A stretch of 12,208 nucleotides of DNA, taken from assembly GCA_023301245.1 (NCBI GenBank), contig JALZUV010000236.1, forward strand, positions 1 to 12,208, written 5' to 3'. Position 1 is the first letter of the stretch. Each line of letters opens with the position of its first letter. The position numbers and the translations under genes are program-made. Under the pieces are notes generated by a model, which saw only the letters and a program-made list of their open reading frames with translations, did no database searches and was not told the DNA's origin. Of this stretch, positions 7,845 to 12,208 are shown piece by piece. The stretch comes from Rickettsiales bacterium. GTDB taxonomy: Bacteria; Pseudomonadota; Alphaproteobacteria; Rickettsiales; JALZUV01.

Positions 7845-9719
7845 ATGTGTCAGATATGTTTAAACGCCGAAGCAGCAGACTTCAGCAATAACGGCACCAA
7901 TCCAGCACCACAAAATGTGGGAGGCACCACTTCATTGCAGCAAATGCTTACCGCAATGAATGGATCAGGCTGGTCAGCAACAGGCACAGCAGCAGCGGTT
8001 ACTTACAGCTTTAATGGTGCATGGGGGCAAGTGAACACTGGTAATTACGGTGGTCAAGTTAATCAATTGAGTGCGGCTGACCAAGAGCAAATTGAAGGCA
8101 TGCTGGATATGTTCTCATCTGTTGCCAATGTTAACTTCAGCGAAGAAACTTCCGGTGATGGGGATATTGCTGTTCGTACTGAAGCTATTGCAGGAGGGGT
8201 TGCCGGCTATGCTTACCTGCCTGGCGGGGGTGTTGGCGGTAATGTAACGCTCGATTCAGAATTAGGCCCAGTTACAGATAATAGTTTTTCATTCTACGCT
8301 GCTCTTCACGAACTTGGCCACGCGATGGGTTTGCACCATCCGTTTGGTTCAGGCACAACGACGGCAAAAGCAGGCGGGATTCCCGCAGGCGAATTGAATG
8401 CTGGCTATAGTGTAATGTCTTATACGGATGGCGCTGATGCCTCGCGTGCAGATATCACGGGCTTACAGCTTTATGATATTGCTGTGCTTCAATATAAATA
8501 TGGCGTAAATACAAGTCATAATGCAGGCGATGACGTGTATGAATTTGGTGCAACTCGTCAAGCGGAAGCGCTTTGGGATGGCGCAGGAAATGACACAATT
8601 AAAGTGGCCGATAGCGTCACAAGCGATTCGACCATCAACCTTAACGATGGCGACTTTTTAAATACCATTGGTCAGGCAAAAATCAAAATTGCTTATAATG
8701 CAGAAATTGAAAATGCGATTGGTGGGCAAGGGAATGACTCTATTACGGGTAATGACCTTGATAACCAAATTGAAGGTAGAGAAGGCAACGATACGCTGAT
8801 TGACGGTGAAGGAAACGATGTTCTCACCGGTGGTGCAGGGCAAGATAGTTTCACCTTAACCGCCGTTGATGGCGAAGTTGATGCGATTACTGACCTTGAT
8901 ATTGCAGGGGGCGAAAGCGTTTCTTATGCAAATATTACTGGCGCTAATGTAAGCGGTGTTGATGTTGTTGATGGCGATGGCGGCGGTGCTATTGTGCGTG
9001 TTTCAACGACCGATGGCGCAACCCACACCACGGTTTTAACGGGTGTTGATGCAGCAGATGTTACGATTGGCGGCACAGGCTCTGTGCTCGATCTCGCGGG
9101 ATGGAGCGGCTCGGTGACAAGTGTTGGTAGTACGGGTACTCCTGTTCCTACTGCTCCGACGACGACTCCGACAGCGCCAACCACTCCAGCGCCAACGACT
9201 CCAACAACCACCCCAACAACGACTCCGACGAGTCCAACAACTCCAACAACAACTCCTACGGCTCCCACCACACCTACTACCCCTACAACTAACCCAACAC
9301 TCCCTACCGCTCCGACCAATCCGACGACTCCAACTTTGCATGACAAGATTGCTGATTTACTCGGCAAAGTATTAGCGAAAGTATTGGCGGATGGTACGCC
9401 AGAGCAGTTGACGGAATTCTTAGAAATTCTATCGCAATTAAACGAAGCAGGTTTCTTCAATCAATCGACTAACATTGAAGTAGAGGCCTTTGACATTGTG
9501 CTTGAAGCAGATGCTGACGTAAATGATAAGGTTGATCTTGATGATTATGATGGCGACATTGATGCGGATGGTTCTGAATCAGGCGGTTCTGCCATTAAGC
9601 TCGCACTATTAAATAGTGTTGAACAGCTGACGGAAACCTTGGAAAATATCACGGTTGATGTTCCGGAAATGGCGATAGATGATGTTGATATGTTAGATTT
9701 CGACCAGATTGATATTTAA
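7845..9719 (+). CDS. Serralysin-type (M10B) RTX zinc metalloprotease with Pro/Thr linker and acidic C-terminus
   Basis: This is a 624-residue predicted secreted endopeptidase of the metzincin clan. The zinc site HELGHAMGLHH spans residues 155-165 (ligands His155, His159, His165; catalytic Glu156). The Met-turn VMSY has Met191 and Tyr193, the residue that can act as a further zinc ligand in serralysins. The pattern LYDIAVLQYKYG, typical of the start of the serralysin C-terminal domain, follows. RTX calcium-binding nonapeptides cover about 293-339, fewer than usual. Beyond them are a beta-rich section, a Pro/Thr linker (432-497), a helical section, an EF-hand-like loop (556-567) and an acidic tail ending DFDQIDI. 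There is no N-terminal signal peptide, consistent with type I secretion by an ABC exporter, not present in the window. The N-terminus MCQIC is unusual. The part after residue 432 is not recognisable as any serralysin domain. The gene has its own promoter and a strong ribosome binding site. Confidence 0.9.
   Translation: MCQICLNAEAADFSNNGTNPAPQNVGGTTSLQQMLTAMNGSGWSATGTAAAVTYSFNGAWGQVNTGNYGGQVNQLSAADQEQIEGMLDMFSSVANVNFSEETSGDGDIAVRTEAIAGGVAGYAYLPGGGVGGNVTLDSELGPVTDNSFSFYAALHELGHAMGLHHPFGSGTTTAKAGGIPAGELNAGYSVMSYTDGADASRADITGLQLYDIAVLQYKYGVNTSHNAGDDVYEFGATRQAEALWDGAGNDTIKVADSVTSDSTINLNDGDFLNTIGQAKIKIAYNAEIENAIGGQGNDSITGNDLDNQIEGREGNDTLIDGEGNDVLTGGAGQDSFTLTAVDGEVDAITDLDIAGGESVSYANITGANVSGVDVVDGDGGGAIVRVSTTDGATHTTVLTGVDAADVTIGGTGSVLDLAGWSGSVTSVGSTGTPVPTAPTTTPTAPTTPAPTTPTTTPTTTPTSPTTPTTTPTAPTTPTTPTTNPTLPTAPTNPTTPTLHDKIADLLGKVLAKVLADGTPEQLTEFLEILSQLNEAGFFNQSTNIEVEAFDIVLEADADVNDKVDLDDYDGDIDADGSESGGSAIKLALLNSVEQLTETLENITVDVPEMAIDDVDMLDFDQIDI
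8721..8861 (+). repeat. RTX nonapeptide repeats within the protease
   Basis: Glycine/aspartate-rich repeats of the form GGxGNDxIxG are visible (GGQGNDSITG, REGNDTLIDG, EGNDVLTGG, AGQDSFTL). These bind calcium in a parallel beta-roll and promote folding after type I secretion. Only about four or five units are present, with one degenerate unit (NDLDNQIEG). Confidence 0.85.
9138..9335 (+). repeat. Pro/Thr-rich linker repeat within the protease
   Basis: These 66 in-frame codons encode almost only threonine and proline (TTP, TPT and APT units, with a few Ala, Asn, Ser, Leu and Val). Threonine and proline codons vary (ACT/ACG/ACA/ACC and CCG/CCA/CCT/CCC), so the peptide is repetitive while the DNA repeat is imperfect. 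It separates the RTX region from the C-terminal helical/acidic part and is probably an extended flexible spacer, as seen between domains of secreted hydrolases. Confidence 0.9.
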
Positions 9720-9724
9720 AATTA

Positions 9725-9800
9725 GGGGCTGTCCCAGATAACGCAATAATGTGTTATGGTTGGCAGTATGAGAAAGAGCAGATTAAGTTGCTACAAGCAG
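9725..9800 (+). mobile_element. Truncated left end of an IS1595-family (IS1016-like) insertion sequence
   Basis: Five bases after the protease stop the sequence GGGGCTGTCCCAGATAACG begins. It resembles terminal inverted repeats of IS1016-like elements as I remember them. The ATG at 9768 opens a second frame reading MRKSRLSCYKQ, the characteristic transposase N-terminus (MRKSRLSxYKQ) of that group. The spacing of terminus to start codon, about 43 nt, is as expected for an IS left end. After CAG at 9798-9800 the match stops and serralysin-like sequence begins in another frame. The right end and the rest of the transposase are absent. The 8 bases before the terminus (9717-9724, TAAAATTA) would be the left target duplication if the family is right. 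The family assignment rests on memory of the motif and terminus. Confidence 0.65.
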
Positions 9801-10506
9801 GAGGAATTCCTGCAGAGGAGCTTACCACTGATTATACGGCGCTAGCATATAATGGCGATACTGACATAAATGCGCCGCAAATTTACGATATTGCGCTGTT
9901 GCAATTGCTCTATGGGGCAAATACTAGCTATAATTCCGGCGATACAAATTACAGCTTCAATAATGGCTATTCGGCCATTTGGGATGGTGGCGGTAACGAT
10001 ACTTTCAACGCTTCGGCCTATGGCGGCGGCGTTGCCCTCGATATACGCTCTATGGCGGTTTGGGTGATGATATTATCTATGGTAATGCAGGCGATGATGT
10101 AATTTATGCTGGCCGTGGCTTTAGCGATGCTGAAGATACTCACGATACTCTTTATGGTGGCTTAGGCGACGATACCCTTTATGGCAATGCAGGTAATGAT
10201 TTACTCATAGGCGCGCTGGGCAGTGATAATATTTACGGTGGTCTTGGCGATGATATTATTCGCATTACCCCCAATAACCAGAGTGATGTAATATGGGGTT
10301 TCGAAGGTGCAGGCCAAGCAGGTGGCGATGTAATAGAGATTTATTCGAACATCAATGGTACGGCCATTGATAGCTTTGCCGACTTAATGGCTACCGCCTT
10401 TTCAGATGGCACCCATAGCTGGTTGGCTACAGGCGGTGGTAATGGAGTTCTAGTGCTTTATAATACGCTGTCAGACTTTAGTGCAGACGATTTTAATTTT
10501 ATCTAA
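9795..10506 (+). pseudogene. Decayed second serralysin-like RTX protease: 3' part only, frameshifted
   Basis: From 9795 the sequence encodes QAGGIPAEELTTDYTALAY, then IYDIALLQLLYGANTSYNSGD and IWDGGGNDTF. These align with residues about 175-253 of the intact upstream protease. The HExxH helix and everything before it are missing; that is where the insertion-sequence remnant is joined. The Met-turn VMSY is replaced by ALAY. Around 10040-10050 the frame changes (frame 2 after GGGVALDI, frame 1 from LYGGLGDDIIYG), a -1 type shift compatible with one missing base or a small deletion. The frame-1 part holds RTX repeats and an intact typical C-terminal secretion region (DVIWGFEGAGQAGGDVIEIY, ending SADDFNFI). 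The ATG at 9749 and the TTG at 10060 would produce two separate fragments; neither is likely to be functional. A sequencing error could explain the frameshift but not the lost 5' half. Confidence 0.85.
10051..10260 (+). repeat. RTX nonapeptide repeats in the pseudogene
   Basis: About seven GGLGDDxIYG-type units are present in frame 1 (YGGLGDDIIYGNAGDDVIYAG, then DTLYGGLGDDTLYGNAGND, GSDNIYGGLGDDIIRI), interrupted by an acidic insert GFSDAEDTHD. They are more regular and more numerous than those of the intact protease next door, so the decayed gene originally had the more classical serralysin C-terminus. Confidence 0.85.
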
Positions 10507-10507
10507 G

Positions 10508-11293
10508 CTACATAAATTGTTCATGAATCATGCGTTCTTCTAGGTGGTGTTCAGGGTCGAACAGCAGTGTTAGAGGGTGGCTTTTATCTTGAGTAATGGA
10601 AAGCGAAGTTACATCGCGTACTTCAGTAAAATCGCCCACGGCACCTACAGGGCGCTTTTCAGGATTTAGAATTTCTAAATAGACGCTAGAATGTTGCGGC
10701 AGCAATGCGCCGCGCCAGCGTCTTGGGCGGAAGGGGCTAATGGGGGTGAGGGCTATCAAATTCGCATCAAGCGGCACAATGGGCCCCCCCGCTGAGAAAT
10801 TATAGGCCGTGCTACCAGCAGGGGTCGAAACCATAATACCGTCGCCCACCATGTTCGGAATGCGCACCACATGGTCGACTGTCACGCGGATATTGGCCGC
10901 TTGACGAGTTTGGCGGAATAAGGAAACTTCGTTAATAGCCAACAATTTATGCTGCTTACCGTCTTTATCGCGTGCGAACATTCGCAGCGGATAAAGAATT
11001 GAGGTTTTCGCCTGAATTATGCGGTCAATCAGTGTTTCTACACGAAATTGATTGAGTAGAAACCCGACTGTTCCGCAGTTCATTCCATAAAAGGGAATGT
11101 TTTTATCCATATGTTCATGCAGTGTTTGCAGCATAAATCCATCGCCGCCGAGCACTAAAATAACATCGGGCTGGTGCTTCGCCGCGACCTTCACGAATTT
11201 ATAATCCGCGCTTAGTGCTTTATAGGCCTCTTGCGCCGCTTTCGAATCGTCAGCGACACAGGCAATGCGGGGAGTCTTTGCAGTTTTCATCAT
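10508..11293 (-). CDS. nadK: NAD kinase (ATP-NAD kinase)
   Basis: The product is a 261-residue cytoplasmic NAD kinase, making NADP+ from NAD+ and ATP. The GGDG motif of the nucleotide-binding loop is at residues 49-52 (VILVLGGDGFMLQTLH). The NE motif is at 121-122 (LAINEVSLFR), and the glycine-rich region GDGIMVSTPAGSTAYNFSAGGP spans about 150-171. The C-terminal LTLLFDPEHHLEERMIHEQF is typical of alphaproteobacterial members. I chose the ATG at 11293 (MMKTAKTPRIACVADD). A TTG at 11329 would add 12 residues (MLHRIHALDIVD) that look unlike the family and overlap the hpnC start. The adjacent ATG at 11290 is equally possible. No strong Shine-Dalgarno is visible. The gene diverges from hpnC, and its stop is one base from the stop of the convergent pseudogene. 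Confidence 0.93.
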   Translation of the reverse strand: MMKTAKTPRIACVADDSKAAQEAYKALSADYKFVKVAAKHQPDVILVLGGDGFMLQTLHEHMDKNIPFYGMNCGTVGFLLNQFRVETLIDRIIQAKTSILYPLRMFARDKDGKQHKLLAINEVSLFRQTRQAANIRVTVDHVVRIPNMVGDGIMVSTPAGSTAYNFSAGGPIVPLDANLIALTPISPFRPRRWRGALLPQHSSVYLEILNPEKRPVGAVGDFTEVRDVTSLSITQDKSHPLTLLFDPEHHLEERMIHEQFM

Positions 11294-11311
11294 ATCGACT
11301 ATATCTAGAGC

Positions 11312-12145
11312 ATGAATGCGATGCAACAAAACAGAATTAGCCCTGATCTGGCCGAGGAAAATTTCCCCGTTGCCTCAAAATTACTGCCCGAAGCGTGGCG
11401 GCAACCTATTCTAAATTTCTATTCGTTTGTACGTGGAATGGATGAGATAGCCGATAGCCCTACAACACAGCGCGAAGAAAAGCGTGATGAATTGCGCAGA
11501 ATTCGACTGGCCTTGCAAGAAGATCAACCTGAGATGCTGCCTGCATGGGCGCAAAATTATTATCAGCAAGTGGCTGGAGGAAAGTTTTCCAAAGAGCATG
11601 GCGATAAATTATGGCAAGCTTTTTGGCAAGATACTGAAAAACAGCGTTATCGTAATTTTCAAGAAGTGCTAAATTATTGCAAATTATCTGCCGTGCCTGT
11701 GGGGCGTGCCATGTTAGAAATTTCGCGTGAGCCGCAGCCAAAATTGGCTGCTGCTGATGCGCTTTGCACCGCCTTGCAGCTTATTAACCACCTGCAAGAT
11801 ATGCGTGAAGATTATATCGACCTAAAACGCAGTTACTTGCCGCTAGATTGGTTAGAAAAAGCAGGCTTGGGTGAGAAGGTTTTAGAGAAAGCAGAAACAG
11901 GGCCAAAGTTACGTTCAGTCTTTAACTTATGGCTTGATGAGGTCGATAAATTACTACGACAAGCTGGCCATTTGCCGCGTTCTATTCGTCATCGTGGTTT
12001 GCGTTGGGAGTTGCGTGTTATTTTGGCTTATGCACGGGCCTTATCGCGCAAATTGCGCAAAGAAGACCCGATGGAAAATCATGTAAAACTTACAAAATTC
12101 CATCGTTCAGTGTTGGGAATGGGAGCCATTATCGGTGTCTGCTAA
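11312..12145 (+). CDS. hpnC: Hydroxysqualene synthase HpnC (squalene/phytoene synthase family)
   Basis: HpnC converts presqualene diphosphate to hydroxysqualene in the HpnD-HpnC-HpnE route from farnesyl diphosphate to squalene, feeding hopanoid synthesis. The 277-residue product has the HpnC N-terminal signature ENFPVASKLLP followed by FYSFVRGMDEIAD. Its first aspartate-rich motif is D44-E-I-A-D48. The second motif is in QLINHLQDMREDY with Asp163 and Asp167, followed by SYLPLDWLEKAG. The family often shows NFLQD there, so His160 is a small deviation. The ENFPVAS start sets it apart from HpnD and phytoene synthases. The ATG at 11312 was kept, although the TAGAG at 11306-11310 is better placed for the ATG at 11321, which would shorten the protein by three residues. 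The 3' end overlaps hpnD, supporting a common operon. Confidence 0.9.
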   Translation: MNAMQQNRISPDLAEENFPVASKLLPEAWRQPILNFYSFVRGMDEIADSPTTQREEKRDELRRIRLALQEDQPEMLPAWAQNYYQQVAGGKFSKEHGDKLWQAFWQDTEKQRYRNFQEVLNYCKLSAVPVGRAMLEISREPQPKLAAADALCTALQLINHLQDMREDYIDLKRSYLPLDWLEKAGLGEKVLEKAETGPKLRSVFNLWLDEVDKLLRQAGHLPRSIRHRGLRWELRVILAYARALSRKLRKEDPMENHVKLTKFHRSVLGMGAIIGVC

Positions 12146-12208
12146 ATCGCCTCATCGTCGTTCTAGCAGCTTCTTTTTACCGATGTTGCTGATGCGTAAG
12201 AAAAAGCG
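12135..12208 (+). CDS. hpnD: Start of presqualene diphosphate synthase HpnD (3' end outside window)
   Basis: A GTG at 12135, inside the last codons of hpnC, opens a frame that remains open to the right edge, giving 24 complete codons. Its translation contains RRSSSFFLPMLLMRKKK. This matches the N-terminal pattern of HpnD and related squalene/phytoene synthases, where a Ser-Ser-Phe-(Phe/Tyr) helix start is followed by a leucine-rich stretch and basic residues. A purine-rich GGGAATGGGAG (12115-12125) ends 9 nt before the GTG and can serve as ribosome binding site. HpnD condenses two farnesyl diphosphates into presqualene diphosphate, the substrate of HpnC, so the overlap makes biological sense. 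Only a fragment is visible, so the call depends strongly on context. Confidence 0.75.
   Translation, partial: MSAKSPHRRSSSFFLPMLLMRKKK

Noticed and set aside
9138..9335. CRISPR-like or DNA-level tandem array
   Set aside because: No constant repeat and spacer structure; the repetition is at the Thr/Pro peptide level and stays in frame with the protease.
8924..9460. Long minus-strand open frame rich in Val-Gly-Val repeats opposite the protease
   Set aside because: It is the reverse reading of the Pro/Thr codon repeat, has no ribosome binding site, and lies within a gene whose plus-strand domains are clear.
10030..10060. Programmed -1 frameshift joining the two pseudogene frames
   Set aside because: No slippery heptamer of the X-XXY-YYZ type or following stable stem is visible, and the 5' half of the gene is missing anyway.
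9749..10102. 117-residue plus-strand ORF as a stand-alone gene
   Set aside because: Its first 15 codons are the IS end read in a chance frame, and its last 20 or so are out of frame relative to the RTX repeats; it is part of the pseudogene.

Overview
The window looks like chromosomal DNA from an alphaproteobacterium of moderate to low GC; base composition was judged by eye, not calculated. The evidence is a Cpa/Tad pilus operon in the alphaproteobacterial order cpaB-cpaC-cpaD-cpaE-cpaF-tadB-tadC, a hopanoid-type squalene pathway (hpnC followed by the start of hpnD), and an alphaproteobacterial-style NAD kinase. I cannot name a genus.

Positions 1-7577 hold seven co-directional, tightly packed genes for a type IVc (Flp/Tad) pilus. 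They encode the CpaB periplasmic/secretin-associated protein (5' end outside the window), CpaC secretin, CpaD lipoprotein, CpaE/TadZ localisation ATPase, CpaF/TadA motor ATPase, and the two inner-membrane platform proteins TadB and TadC. Gaps are -8 to 15 nt, except 60 nt before cpaE. The prepilin (flp), peptidase (cpaA) and cpaB start presumably lie to the left. No tadD is seen after tadC. The main oddity is CpaE, whose P-loop has lost both expected lysines.

Positions 7578-10506 are an accessory segment. A 267-nt gap carries a weak terminator candidate, two TTAAC half-sites 10 bp apart, and a sigma70-like promoter. A 624-residue serralysin-type (M10B) zinc metalloprotease follows, with a few RTX repeats, a 66-residue Pro/Thr linker and an unusual acidic C-terminus containing an EF-hand-like loop. 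Five bases after its stop lies what I read as the left end of an IS1595-family (IS1016-like) insertion sequence, cut off about 76 bp in. It is joined directly to the 3' part of a second serralysin-like gene. That second copy has no catalytic helix, has lost the Met of the Met-turn, and carries a frameshift before its RTX repeats, so it is a decayed paralogue.

Positions 10508-12208 return to housekeeping. NAD kinase lies on the minus strand with its stop one base from the pseudogene stop. It is divergent from hpnC by 18 nt. The hpnC stop overlaps the GTG start of hpnD, which runs off the right edge. HpnD makes presqualene diphosphate from farnesyl diphosphate and HpnC converts it to hydroxysqualene, so the right edge begins a squalene/hopanoid operon.

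I found no wholly new system. The most unusual items are the protease's C-terminal architecture, the IS/serralysin chimeric junction and the lysine-less CpaE P-loop.
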